A stretch of DNA of 64,000 bases from Hydractinia symbiolongicarpus (lineage: Eukaryota; Cnidaria; Hydrozoa; Anthoathecata; Hydractiniidae). Numbering within the stretch: the stretch's first letter is position 1; the number at the start of each line of letters is the position of its first letter. The stretch covers positions 28,421,851 through 28,485,850 of the forward strand of contig NC_079877.1 of NCBI RefSeq assembly GCF_029227915.1, written 5' to 3'. The notes below the pieces were generated by a model, which did no database searches, had not been told where the DNA came from, and was given only the letters and a program-made list of their open reading frames with translations. The position numbers and the translations under genes are program-made. Positions 9,055 through 20,500 of the stretch are shown here, one piece after another.

Positions 9055-10743
9055 TTACTCACACTGTTGTTCTGTAATGTTGCTGTGCATGAAAGTGAAA
9101 TAAAAGTGTGTTAGCTCAGGCAAAGTAATTCTGTTCCATTTTTCCTTTTGAAAAACTATTGTTTCCACATGTCGGTCAACTTTTGTATAAACAATAAAAT
9201 CAATTTCATTGACTTGTGTTACTGCCATCACACCTTGACATTGGTGAAAATAATTATGTCTTTCTTTGAGTTTTGGCTTGCCATTCGATATTTGTAAAAA
9301 AAAATTTTTATCTTTGCATGCGTCAGAAATAGAGCAATCCTTTTTTGAATATGGGCACTTCACCTCAATCAATCGAGCATTCCCATTCAAAGTTGTTGCG
9401 CCATCAGGACTTGCACCTAACCACGGCCATTTTGGATTAATAACGAAACCACATTTTTCGACTTCAATATTTTTCTCGGTTTGATACCAGTTTAGAGCAT
9501 TAACTTCATTTTCTAAGCCCCATTTGCAGGCCTCTGATGTAAAGTTTTTATTTTTATTTAGACATTTTTGTAATATGCTTTTTGGATGTATATTTTTTCT
9601 TCTATTTATAATAGATCCAAAATTGGATGATGTTATGCGTTTCTTTCTTTCTGTGTACCACATATCACATTTATACTGAGTACATGTGGATTTTTCTATG
9701 TCTCGAACTTGTTCGGCATTGACATGAATGAAATTGTTTACAAATGACTTTTGCTCATCTGATAACTCTGCTATTTCTGGTTCAAAGTCAAGAGCCTGCA
9801 AAAATAAATTAACTGTCGGACGTAATTCAACTGTTTCACTGTTTGTCTGTTCAAAATTAAATTCTTTTATAGATGTGTCATAAAATGATGATGGTTTATA
9901 GTCATTTCCTTGTAATAAATATGCCATTGAAGTTCCTTGCCCTATTTCAAATAAGTCTGTCGCTAATTTTTTGACTTTTTCGGTTGAGGGCTCATGTGCA
10001 AACAGTGGTGTAGAACAAAATTTTCTATTTCCTGTGACCAACGGTCTTTTGCGACTTTCATTTGTGTCTTTCGTAAGGTCTGCTTTCTCGAATGCCATTG
10101 CAGAAAATTTTATTGGTGCAGAATTTGCACTTTCTCCAGGTACATGCCATTTTTGTAACAAATCTGTGCATGTCTTGTCATCAGGGACAATTTTTAAGTC
10201 CAACTGTTTGTATTCAACCAATTGAAATAGAACTGCTGCGACATGCTTACAGCATCCTCCTGCTCCAGCTTTACATAAACATTTCGCATACAAAATATCA
10301 CCACTTCTTTGACACAGGTGGACATAAACAGAATATTTTTCTCTTTTCATGGAAGCAGCTACAAAACATTTCACAAGAAAAGTTAATTTTTCAGCCATAA
10401 CATTACTTTTAACTCTCACTTTCTTCACGTAGCTCTCCTTGAATAGTTGGTATCCAAGAATTTTATGCTTTGTAGCACCCTTCGGCTTGCTATCACAGCT
10501 ATTTCCAAGAACTAAATATTGGTGAATTTTCTCCTGGGTGATCGAAGGCATAGCTGCAAAATCAGTTGACCATTGACTTATATCTTCGTGTGTTCTTTCC
10601 TCCACTTCTTCGTCCCTCTCGGCATTTGTTAATTCTTTAAAAACAGGTCTTGGTACCACACAAGAGCTTTGAGAAAAGCTAGGCCCAAGATCTGTAGAGC
10701 TTAAAATTATATCTAAATCTGTATCCTTATTTATTACTTCCAT
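9055..10743 (-). CDS. SWIM zinc finger + YqaJ-type nuclease (ISL2EU accessory protein)
   Basis: The first ATG in the open frame is at 10743, giving 562 residues; the frame is open to 10782 but starts there with TTG. A SWIM finger is seen as AKCLCKAGAGGCCKH (CxC-xn-CxH). The C-terminal half has a YqaJ/lambda-exonuclease fold signature: a basic start (RKKRITSSNFGSIINRR), WGLENEVNALNWY, GASPDGATT, LIEVKCPYSK and HQCQGVMAV, supplying the Glu, Asp, Glu-x-Lys and Gln positions of the nuclease. It converges on the transposase gene with less than 90 bases between stop codons. In this superfamily the protein is thought to process DNA ends during transposition; that role is inferred. The frame is uninterrupted. 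Confidence 0.88.
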   Translation of the reverse strand: MEVINKDTDLDIILSSTDLGPSFSQSSCVVPRPVFKELTNAERDEEVEERTHEDISQWSTDFAAMPSITQEKIHQYLVLGNSCDSKPKGATKHKILGYQLFKESYVKKVRVKSNVMAEKLTFLVKCFVAASMKREKYSVYVHLCQRSGDILYAKCLCKAGAGGCCKHVAAVLFQLVEYKQLDLKIVPDDKTCTDLLQKWHVPGESANSAPIKFSAMAFEKADLTKDTNESRKRPLVTGNRKFCSTPLFAHEPSTEKVKKLATDLFEIGQGTSMAYLLQGNDYKPSSFYDTSIKEFNFEQTNSETVELRPTVNLFLQALDFEPEIAELSDEQKSFVNNFIHVNAEQVRDIEKSTCTQYKCDMWYTERKKRITSSNFGSIINRRKNIHPKSILQKCLNKNKNFTSEACKWGLENEVNALNWYQTEKNIEVEKCGFVINPKWPWLGASPDGATTLNGNARLIEVKCPYSKKDCSISDACKDKNFFLQISNGKPKLKERHNYFHQCQGVMAVTQVNEIDFIVYTKVDRHVETIVFQKEKWNRITLPELTHFYFTFMHSNITEQQCE

Positions 10744-10952
10744 TTCGACTTCTTTCACTCCTAAAACCTCACTAACTAACAATATTTAAATGTTTACATC
10801 AATAACACGGGTTTTGGATAAGGGAGATAATGATTTTCTTGAGGAGATTTGAAAATTATCACAAACAATAACGGCTTTTTGTTATTATCGCCACAATAAA
10901 AAGAATGCTGTTATTTATTTACAAACTCTCGCTTCTGGGAGGGAAAACTGTA

Positions 10953-11007
10953 GAATACAACTACCATAATGCATTGCGAATTAGCCGTATAGAGGGAACG
11001 GGGAATT
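10953..11007 (-). repeat. Right TIR of the ISL2EU-type element
   Basis: Inverted copy of 7304-7358, 55 of 55 positions matching by eye. About 210 bases separate it from the start codon of the YqaJ gene. Confidence 0.9.
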
Positions 11008-11043
11008 GAAAGCAGGATTACTTTCTACTTTTTCGTCGAACGA

Positions 11044-11119
11044 ATGAAATTTATCCAATGAGATTAATTTATAACCACGTGATGAAATTTATCCAATGAG
11101 ATTAATTTATACCCACGTG
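11044..11119 (+). repeat. Two tandem 38-bp units with CCAAT and CACGTG
   Basis: 11044-11081 and 11082-11119 are the same 38-bp unit with a single difference (ataaCCACGTG versus ataCCCACGTG). Each unit holds a CCAAT box and a CACGTG E-box. It lies between the ISL2EU element and the DIRS-like gag, so it could be part of the DIRS terminal region or a host enhancer fragment. Confidence 0.7.
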
Positions 11120-11353
11120 ATGTAAACAAATCGACGAAGAAATAAACTTTTAAAATATTTCTGTTTATCGTATTCATATGTTATGAAATTCTAAGCACAT
11201 GCTCAATATTTGAATTTAATTTCGTATGTATGGCCAAGGCCGGTCACGTGGTTTTTTAAGTGTTTAAAGGGCGTACAAGGCATGGAAGCGCTCACATGTC
11301 AATTAGTTCTTGAACCGTACGCGTTAAAACTGTTTGTCCACAATTCACTCAAA

Positions 11354-12097
11354 ATGACTGAGCAACAAGAAGCGTCAATGGACACAAATAACGCTGAACC
11401 CGACATACTACAACAACTAACAAACTACTTTGACCGTAAATTCCAAGAACAGAACGAAAATCTAGAACAGAGGCTTACCACTGGATCGAAAAACTTGGAA
11501 AAACGTCTTCTGGAGCAGCACAAGATCAGTAAAACCGAATTTAAATTCAGAGGTAATAAAATACAACATCAATTCAATAGCGATTTAATTCAAAGTCTAG
11601 AAATAATAAAACAACTAGTAAAAGATGGTTCGATTACAAGATCTTCCAAAAAGATTGATAATATCATAGATGATCTCCACAAGCGAAACAAATGTATCCG
11701 TTTCGCAGATAAATCTCCGGCTGGATGGGCTGCTGTCGACGAATACTTATCCGACGATCTTGCCAGCGATTCAGAGGATGACAAAAAGATGAAGGCTGCG
11801 GAAAACCGGGCTCTGAACAAGAAAAAGGCGACCAAGAGAAAGTCAACCTTCGAGCATGTTCCACGTCGGCCCCCATACCAGTCTTCCTGATTCACACACC
11901 CTTAGCAGCATCAAAATTTTATCCCCTTCGGCTCACAATCTGCACCTCCGGGGAGGCCTATCTTCGGGCTATCTCAACAGCAACCAAGATTCGCGAATCA
12001 ATACCAGCGAAGTTACCAACAGCCACAACAGCGATCTCTGTGTTTCGGATGCGGAAAACAAGGACATTGGCGAAAGGACTGCCCTGACCTCAAACAA
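11354..12097 (+). pseudogene. DIRS-type Gag with CCHC zinc knuckle
   Basis: The start at 11354 (MTEQQEASMDTNNAEP) opens a charged, coiled-coil-like protein (FDRKFQEQNENLEQR...) that runs to a TGA at 11888-11890. The same frame has a second stop at 11903-11905 and then continues through a Gln/Pro-rich region to a retroviral-type knuckle, CFGCGKQGHWRKDC (CX2CX4HX4C), at 12041-12082, ending at a TAA at 12095-12097. The two stops separate the Gag body from its nucleic-acid-binding tail. Confidence 0.75.
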
Positions 12098-12119
12098 CCC
12101 TAAAGAAAAGGCAAAAGTT

Positions 12120-13762
12120 GAGTGTGATACTGCTTTTACTGTATATAATTTTTCTGAATGCAATAGGTTTTATTCGCGCCAAGCTAATCCTCCACATACC
12201 GTGAAGGGCAATCTCAGGCGGCGTCTACCTTACTGGGAGAACATAGGCACTAATAAAACTATTTTAGAACTTAACTACGGATACAAAATTCCCTTTTTCA
12301 CCACCCCTAAAAAGGCTTCTTTCAAAAACAACTGTTCGGCTCTTGACAATGAAGATTTTGTAAATAAGGAATTACACGAGTTACTTAAAACCGGAAGAAT
12401 AAAAGAGATGGCTACTGAGCCACACGTTGTTAATCCACTGAGCGTTAGTTCGTCCTAAAATAAGAAGAGACTTATTCTTGACCTGAGACATGTAAACAGA
12501 CACGTGTATAAACAAAAAACCACATTCGATGATTGGAAGTTTTTCGGAGAATTTGTTGAGGAAAATGGTTTCATGTTTAAATTTGACATAAAACAAGGCT
12601 ATCATCACATAGAAATTGCTCCAGAGCATCAAAAATATTTAGGATTTTCTTGGGTAACAAATGGCGAAAAAAGGTATTTTGTTTTTACAGTTCTACCGTT
12701 TGATCTCTCTTCTGCCCCCTTTATTTTCACAAAAACAATGCGAGTCCTCGTAAAACACTGGCGAAAACATGCTATAAAATTTGCGTGTTTTATTGATGAC
12801 GGCGCTGGCACAAGCAATACCTATGAATCGACTCTGAGGGCGTCAAACTTCGTCCGAGACTCGCTTAAGAAATCTGGGTTTGTCGCAAACAACGACAAAT
12901 CTCTGTGGAGTCCCACTCAAAACATGACATGGCTCGGCATTAATCTAGATCTGAAGAAAAACTTTTTTCTATACCTTCCCAGCGATTAATTTCTACTCTT
13001 TCGAGTTTACAATTCATTCTTGATTCCCTCCCTTACACGTCAGCGCGAAAATTAGCAAAATTTTGCGGAAAAATCATATCCATGAAATTTGTTATAGGCA
13101 ATTTGGCCCAACTGAAAATTAGACGAGTTTATTATCTTATTGAATCGCGAATATCATGGGACTCCCGAATGAACATGTCACACGCTTCAGAAGCTGTGAA
13201 AGAACTGTTCTTTTGGAAGAACAATCTGCTAAAACACACTGAGAGACCAATGACACGGGGAAATACTCCCTGGTTAATCGTTTGTTCTGATGCGAGCGAT
13301 ACAGGGCTGGGTGCACACACGTGGCACAAGAATAGAATGCATATTTCTATTAAGAATTTCACACTAACGGAAAGCCTATTGCACTCCACGTGGAGAGAGC
13401 TATACGCTATACAATATTCGCTACAATCATTAAAATCAGTTTTATGCAACAAAGCAGTACTTTGGAAGACAGATAATTACGCGAGCCATTGTATAATAAA
13501 AAGAGGCAGCTCAAAGGAAAACTTACAGATAATGGCAAAAAATATTTTCGATATTTGTAAGAAACAAAAAATAGATTTAAATGTCGAATGGGTCCCAAGA
13601 AACCAAATTCAATACGCTGATAAATTAAGTCGTTATACGGACACGGACAATTGGGAAATCACAAAAAGATTTTTCGAATACCTAAACAGGCTCTGGGGTC
13701 CATTCACCGTAGATAGGTTTGCTAATGACGAAAATATTATTGTCCGGAAACTGAATGCGTAA
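12120..13762 (+). pseudogene. DIRS-type reverse transcriptase and RNase H
   Basis: The frame at 11856-12989 holds the RT: KKRLILDLRHVNRHVY, FKFDIKQGYHHIEIAPEHQK (motif A Asp), VLPFDLSSAPFIF and the catalytic FACFIDDGAGTS. One in-frame TAA at 12456-12458 precedes the fingers. A stop at 12987-12989 and a frame change lead to the connection and RNase H at 13082-13762, recognisable by WLIVCSDASDTGLGAH, STWRELYAIQYSL, WKTDNYASHCI and WVPRNQIQYADKLSR. The enzyme would have made cDNA for recombinase-mediated insertion. It is broken by one stop and at least one frameshift. Confidence 0.82.
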
Positions 13763-14070
13763 ACGCCTTTAATACCTCGTGGGAAAACGAAAATAATTTA
13801 CTCGTGCCCCCGATTCAAACTATATCAAAGGTTTTAAAACACATGCTGACCTGTAAAGCTTCGGGCACACTGGTGGCCCCATACTGGCCTTCGGCAGCGT
13901 TTTGGCTATTTTTAACTGATTCAACAGGGGACTTCCAAAAATTTATTAAAAACTTCAGGATCTTTGACAATCCCAATTTATGCGTTACTCAAGGAGAGTG
14001 CAAAAAATCCGCCATAGGTTCAAAGCATTTTAAAAGCAAAATAATAGCTTTCAAACTGCAATTTACATAA
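13763..14070 (+). pseudogene. DIRS linker region after RNase H
   Basis: The reading frame 13804-14070 (VPPIQTISKVLKHMLTC, then GTLVAPYWPSAAFWLF) resembles the conserved segment between RNase H and the recombinase of DIRS-like polyproteins. It is out of frame with the RNase H part and ends at a TAA at 14068-14070. Its function is unknown to me. Confidence 0.55.
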
Positions 14071-14115
14071 ACCGAATCCACAGGGACAGCGACGGTGTCG
14101 TCACTGGACTAAGAC

Positions 14116-15177
14116 ATGCAGTCACTGGACAAACAAAAACTCTTAAAATCAATAGGCAATGTTTTTTACATTTTAGAACTCTTTGCAAGTCATTTTACGC
14201 AACATTTGGAAAACGAAACTTTGAGGCATTTAGAAGAAGATCTACCAGAATATATCTTAAATTCCAGGGCGAATAACACGATAAAAACGTACTATTATTC
14301 TTTTAATTCATGGAATACATGGTGTCAAAAATATTCTGTATCAAAATTACCAGCTCTACCGCTAACAGTTGCGTTGTACATACTTAACCTAACCCAAATG
14401 AACAATTCTTATCCTAAAATCGAAATCGCATTCTACGCTATCCAGTATTTTCACAATTTGACAGGCTACAATAACCCAATGCGACCACACTTTACCAAAA
14501 AATATGCTCGAAGCCGCTAAACGCCTACTACAACATCAAACTCGCAAGAAAGACATAATTACGGTTGAACATTTGCACGCATTACATAAACAACTTGTTA
14601 AAAGCGAAGCTGTTAACCTTTAAATACTTAGAACTTTTAATATCTTTCTCTTGGGATTTTGTGGCTTTCTTAGGTTTTCGGAAATTAGTAATCTGAAAAG
14701 ATGTGACGTCACTTAAAAAAATAGCTTTATGAAACTGTTCATAGCGAAAAGCAAAACAGATCTACAGAGAAGGACACTGGGTTTACATCAGCGCTTGCGG
14801 AAATGGGATCTGCCCAGTATATAATTTAACTGAGTATATGAAGTATGTACCTGCTGAGCCTGATTCCTATCTGTTTAGAGCGGTCACAGTTACATCAAAC
14901 AATAAAATTCGGAAGTTTTAAAAAGATGAATCGCCCAATCAGCTACACAACAACAAGAGAAAATGCACTCGATGCACTGGCATCAATCGGATTGGATAGG
15001 ACAAGATTCGGACTCCACAGCCTACGTGCTGGAGGAGCAACAGCAGCGGCAAATGCAGACGTCCCAGACCGTCTTTTTAAACGACATGGTAGATGGTGTT
15101 CGGAGACAGCCAAAGATGGTTATGTGGAGGACGACGCAGAGCATTTACTACATGTTACAAGGAATCTAGGCCTTTGA
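14116..15177 (+). pseudogene. DIRS-type tyrosine recombinase, frameshifted in the middle
   Basis: The N-terminal SAM-like core-binding region is at 14116-14520 (NSRANNTIKTYYYSFNSWNT). The middle runs in other frames from about 14500 to 14840 and includes CGFLRFSEISNLKRCDV, which carries the first catalytic Arg. The C-terminal part, back in the first frame at 14845-15177, has FGLHSLRAGGATAAANA and FKRHGRWCSETAKDGYV, giving the HxxR, GRW and Tyr nucleophile positions. It would have integrated circular cDNA by site-specific strand exchange. At least two frameshifts make it non-functional. Confidence 0.8.
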
Positions 15178-16580
15178 ACCCTAACTTTTTCGTACATAAC
15201 TACTACTACTAGTCGAAGTTCTTTGAGTCTTCCCTGTCGCAAAAATAAGAAAATAAATAAGGTTATTTTCGGTTAAGCGCAGCGAATTAGAAAATAATAT
15301 TTCATATTTAATAAGTCGCCATCAATCTAGGTAGTCAAATATAGCTGGAAACCAATTTTTATAAAAACGCCATCAAACGATTCGATCGATTTAACCGCAT
15401 TCGTTTGAGTGGAAATCCGCCTTTACGCCCAATTTTACTTTAAACAACAAAGAATATACCGGTACAACAATTTTAATAAGCGTGACTGTTTTTGCGAAAT
15501 AAAGTCTGTTTGTCGCGGAACGAAACGGAAAAAACACGGAGCAGGACGGAAATTTTTTTTGCTGGTAATTTTCACTTCATATTATTGCGCACATATATTC
15601 TCTAAAAAAAAACAGCTGGGTCATTATTTGTTTTAGCCCCTTTACCTTTAAAGACTGTCTCTACAGATATTCTTCTCCTGGCAACATTTCGTGCATGTGC
15701 GACACGACACCAGAGAGAACATTTGCAAAATTGGATACCGGCAGTGTTAGTGTACAAATAAAAACATTCTAATATAAATATTTATATAGGGTTTTTATTA
15801 ATCTCACAAAAGCTTAGTTAACAGAAGAGAGCACGACAGATGTTAACTATGTATTCATCGTTGGCTTGTAAAAGTATTTCAAGCGTAATACTAACCACAA
15901 TTCAATTTATTAGTTTAAGCCTAACTCACACTATTGACAAAAGCATAAATCTGTGCTCACATGGGCGATAAAATTGTTTTGAGGGTATAAAACGTTTTAG
16001 TCAATTAAAAACCAGCTTTATGTAAACATGTTAGTTTTAGTTTTGACGAGTCAAAAGTGTTCTGTATTAAGCCCTCAAAACATGTTTTAGGCCGAAGTGT
16101 GGCACCTGCTTGGTCGAATCCAACAAAGAGGTTGTTAAGTATGTTAATAAAGTTTTAAAACGACTTGTGCTTTCACGCATTCTTGACCCCAGAGCTCTTT
16201 GAGGTTAACTGGGGACGAGAATGGCTTTTACGGTGATTTAGTAATTTAATCCATATTTTATTTTTCAGATAAAAAATTTTGCAAAATGGGAAAAAAAAAT
16301 ATCGAGTATGTTAAAAAATAAAATATAAATTCTATTGAAAACAAAATTACAGGTTAACGTTTAGTTTCAACATCTTTAAAAATAATTCCTTCGTGCCGGT
16401 TTGAAGAGATTTTGGAAGTCTTTTGTCGCTCATGTAAACTTAGCTTTATGCTTATGTCAACAGTGTGGGAACCATGCTTTATTTATTTATTTATATTCTC
16501 TCAGTTTTATTCAAAAAGTTTGAATAAAACAACAACAGCAATTAATATCATCTAATCATCATATAAGAAGATTAGCACTG
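15178..16580. other. Intergenic, no gene seen
   Basis: AT-rich DNA after the DIRS-like element. It probably includes the element's 3' terminal repeats, which I cannot delimit. A small hairpin (TTTTATTCAAA/TTTGAATAAAA) is at about 16505-16530. No recognisable coding or RNA gene. Confidence 0.4.
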
Positions 16581-16585
16581 TAAAG

Positions 16586-17335
16586 GGTCCGTTACACGTA
16601 GCAAAGTTGGCAATAGCAAATAGCATACAAGTACTTCTGTTTTTATACCTGCGCAAAAAATGGTTTGGGAACAAGAAGAAGTTGTTTAAATTCTGGCGCT
16701 ATCGCTGGCAGTAAAAGTGAATAAGTCAGTGCAAAAAAAGCAACGCGTGCGACCATGGTTATTAGAGAGAAAAACGAAAGGGGATTGCAATAGCATCCTT
16801 TAGTGAATTAAAAGACGCTAAGATTTTCCTTTTTATCACTTTTCTTGAGTGTACATATTTCTATCAAGGAAATTCTTCGTCCACATTAATGTTGGATTCT
16901 GTGGCGCGAGGAGTAATATAATCAGATATGAAGCTATCCATGTCCCCATAAAGAGGCCATTGGGGAGTGAAAACCTCATCCGAACCTACTCCACCTTTCT
17001 TGTAATACGATCTCAAACCGACCATTTTCTTTTGTATGTCTTTGACTGGCATTATAATAAAAAATTAAATGAAAACAAAAATGAAAACAAAAGTCTAAAA
17101 TCATTGATCAGTTAACATTCCGAACTTGATCGCAACATATTGTTTATTTGCTATAGCAAACGTCGATTTTTTTAAATCATTTAAAAAAAAAATCAGAACT
17201 TGCACAAGTTCTTGTACAAGCCCATGCACAATGCATAATAGCAGCTGTTACACATAGTATTGTATTGTACAAGTACTTGCACAAACACTTGTATGTTATT
17301 TACTATTGCAAATTTTGCTACGTGTAACGGGCCCC
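16586..17335. mobile_element. 750-bp MITE with Myb/MADF-like coding remnant
   Basis: The ends are inverted: GGTCCGTTACACGTAGCAAA on the left and, in reverse complement on the right, GGGGCCCGTTACACGTAGCA, continuing with similar subterminal sequence (GCAATAGCAAATAGCATACA versus GCAATAGTAAATAACATACA). TAAAG flanks both ends (16581-16585 and 17336-17340) as a likely target duplication. A minus-strand frame at 16864-17052 reads VKDIQKKMVGLRSYYKKG and a Trp/Pro-rich tail, resembling the end of a MADF/Myb-SANT-like domain, the DNA-binding partner found in PIF/Harbinger elements. The element may thus be a PIF/Harbinger deletion derivative (inference). Confidence 0.7.
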
Positions 17336-17505
17336 TAAAGGTACAGTTCACGCTATGTTTAGTATCCATGGCTACAACCAATTATTTAGTAATAACAAGA
17401 AAAGCGATCGTTTAAAAAGTTGTTGAGATGCCGAAGTTATAACTCTTTGATCCGTAACTGTTTTTTTCTTGCTGTTGCGATGCTCAAACAGTGAAAGATT
17501 TAAAA

Positions 17506-20500
17506 ATGAATCATTTTAGAAACTCTCCGGTTTTAAAATACGCGTTGGGTATATTTATCGTACAAATAGTTACTGTGTATTTATTTATAAAAGCTACACA
17601 TTATTTTTCAAACTTAAATGACATTTTGACTTTGAATAAGCGAGGCGTACAAGGAGAAACAAAATATGGCAGTCAACATGAACTGAAAGACTATAACGTG
17701 AAGTGGAGTAAAGTAAAACTACTAGACAAAGTTCCAAAAGAACTTATGCACGATAAATGGATTGTTTTAACAACAATTAACCCTCCGACTGAAGATGTAA
17801 AGAAATTGGCTGCTATACCAGATTGGAAAGTTGTTGTAGTCGGAGATACAAAATCACCAAAATACTGGAGGTAAAAAATATTTTATTTCTGATGTTCTTT
17901 ATTAAAGGGTCTGCTAGATTTTACAACGATTTTTTTTAAATTTTATCATAGTGTATAGAAAACAACGTTTTTTTATATGTAGACTATGATTTTATTTTCG
18001 CAGCGTTTTTTACACTAGTTGGATATAGTGTTAAAAGGTTTTTTTTAAAAGGTTTTTCTAAAGCCAGTTGTATGTAGTATATCCTAAAGAAATTTAAAAA
18101 TTATATCTCGAAAGCTTAAAAAATCTATATACGTGGCTATATTTTTTAAACAATTTGAAACGTGGCTCTATTGTTTTATCACAAGTGGTAGTTATCGCAC
18201 AATGGCGGAAAAAAAATGTGTGAATTATTTTGTTATGTTGTTAAAATATTTCACGAGGCTTTAGGCGAGTGAAATATACGAGAACTAAAAAACGACAGAA
18301 ATATGACGATATTTTTCGAGACAAACTGCGGAACTTTTTCTTTGACTGCTGTAAAATAGCTTCGAAGATGGTAGGGTTTAAAAACAACTTGGGTTTGTAC
18401 TGCGTTTTTGAGCCTCTTAACGGGGCCACCGCTTTTGATGGTCGAAACATTTTAAAAATCAACTTCTGAACAAGATGTTGATAGACCACTGATCTTATTA
18501 TTTTACTATAAGTCACGTAAATTTTACTTTAAAAACTAATTTTAATTAAAAACATCAAATTCTCTAGGTTTTTTCTTAACGAGCTCGTTTTAATCAAGCC
18601 GTATTTGAGGTTAAGTTTTATTATCTACGTCCTAAATATTTCTATATATCTTCGACGGAATTGAGTTTCTTCAGCATTGAACATATTTGATGCCTATGTA
18701 CTCACATGAAGGTACCCACAAGCTTGGTCGTTGCAGCTAAAAATATAAACAAAAACTTCTGAATGTAACCTTGAAAAAAGCAAGCAGCATTGTTTATCAA
18801 ATTAGTCACAGTTATATTCCGCTGCTGCATTTTTTTATAGACTTTATTTCGCGAGAATTTAAACCAATCAGGATATTTTAAAATCACAATAAACTTTTTG
18901 ATGCACATGCAAGATTAATTAAACTTCCATCGAAAATTAAAACTGTATGTAGATTTGATTTTGCATCGACAACTGTGGACATGTGTACGTACATGCACAA
19001 CAACAACGAACCGCAACGATCGAAACTAGTGAAAGATAAGCTGATAAAAACAATTTCGGTGCATTAAATTTTTAAAAATATATAAATTAGCTTAAAGGAG
19101 AGGCGAACAAACAAATAAATTTTAAACGACAGAAAAAAATATACTTTTCTAAATCCATGGAGGTAGAAATATTTCTACCTCCATGCTAAATCCTAAAATT
19201 TACCAAGATAACTACTATTATTATATACCCGTAAGCAAAAACAGCCATTGAATAAATAATCGTATTCCACCCGTATTATTCAATGCTTGTGACGTAACAA
19301 TAGTTTTGACAAAACATTCGTAAACGCATGTTTTGATTTTATCCTTTCCGCCTCATTAATTTTTATCGTAATTAACTGTGATTGGTTGTTTCTTAGTGGT
19401 CCGTTTTCTGATTGGTCGATTTCCAAACACGTGAAATGGACGATTTCACAAAAATCGATCTACACTATAAAATGAAACGAAAACAAAACAAACACAAAAC
19501 AAAATAAGTAATATTAATTATAACAATCTCTTTTGGGTATATAATAAAACATATATACAATAGGTAAACATAGGTTATTGAGATTTATTAACCCTCGGTA
19601 ATATTATATTCAACTCCGCTGCGCGTTGTTGAATATAAATCACCTCGGGTTAATAAATCTCAATAACCTATGTTTACCTATTGTATATCTACTTATTATA
19701 ATACGCAACTAAATAACTATATTTCACAACTAAGAATTCATATATCTTTTTAACAACATTTTTATAGAAATTTCATGGCTCGATGTGGTAAAAAACTTTA
19801 ACTTAAGATTACCAAGAATATTTTACGTATTATATAATAGTAACAGCTTTTTATAACCTTTCGGTTAAACTTGTCCCTGTTCCACAACATACTTCGCGCT
19901 TTCAACAATGAAGTTTGTTATGATGAGATGGCGCCAAATGTAATAAATAGACAGACCGGAAACATTTACCAACAAATCGAACGCGCATTATGAAGGCTTT
20001 ATCTTTATTTACCAATCTTTAATTTCTTTATCTTTTTTACTCAAAAGTTTGTTCAGTAACTTTGTTTAAACTAAAAGTAAAAATTTAATAAACGGGGCGT
20101 TCTGATAACAACAGGTAGGGGGCGGAAAACTTCGCCCTCGAAAAAAAAGGGAAGAAGAAGAAAAAAAGGGGGTGGGGTCGGGAACTTATGGTGCAGCAGT
20201 GTAGCTAAATTATCCTTGTATTCCGCACTTATCTCTTAAAAAATCCTCCTTTCCGTGGCGCCAATGAAACATTCACCCTCCAAGTAATACCTAAAACTAC
20301 TAACAAATTCTTGCGTTTTTTGAGCAACAAATTCCGCCGTTAGACAACACAACACTAGGACAACTTCATCTGCTTATACACAGTTTCAAACTCCGTATAA
20401 TTGATTGTGAATCCATGTTCGGCAAAATATCTAACACAACCCCCGCGACTAGCCGCTCATGTGTAAAGTGTGACCCAGACCTTATGTGTTGATAAACAGT

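Larger units (their letters stand above)
7304..11007. mobile_element. ISL2EU-type DNA transposon, apparently intact
   Basis: The element is bounded by identical inverted repeats at 7304-7358 and 10953-11007 (55 bp with no mismatch by my reading, starting AATTCCCCGTTCCC). It carries two convergent, uninterrupted genes: a THAP-DDE transposase on + and a SWIM-YqaJ protein on -. This two-gene set is the hallmark of the ISL2EU superfamily as I know it. The outermost AATT may be target sequence, since a short AT-type duplication cannot be separated from the TIR. Identical ends and two open genes suggest recent, possibly ongoing mobility. Confidence 0.85.
11210..15177 (+). mobile_element. DIRS/Ngaro-type tyrosine-recombinase retrotransposon, decayed
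   Basis: Gag with a zinc knuckle, reverse transcriptase, RNase H and tyrosine recombinase occur in that order on one strand, the arrangement of Ngaro/PAT-like members of the DIRS order (the order is family knowledge). No LTRs or DDE integrase are present. I could not identify the split direct or inverted terminal repeats, so the limits given are those of the coding part. Stops and frameshifts break every gene. Confidence 0.82.
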
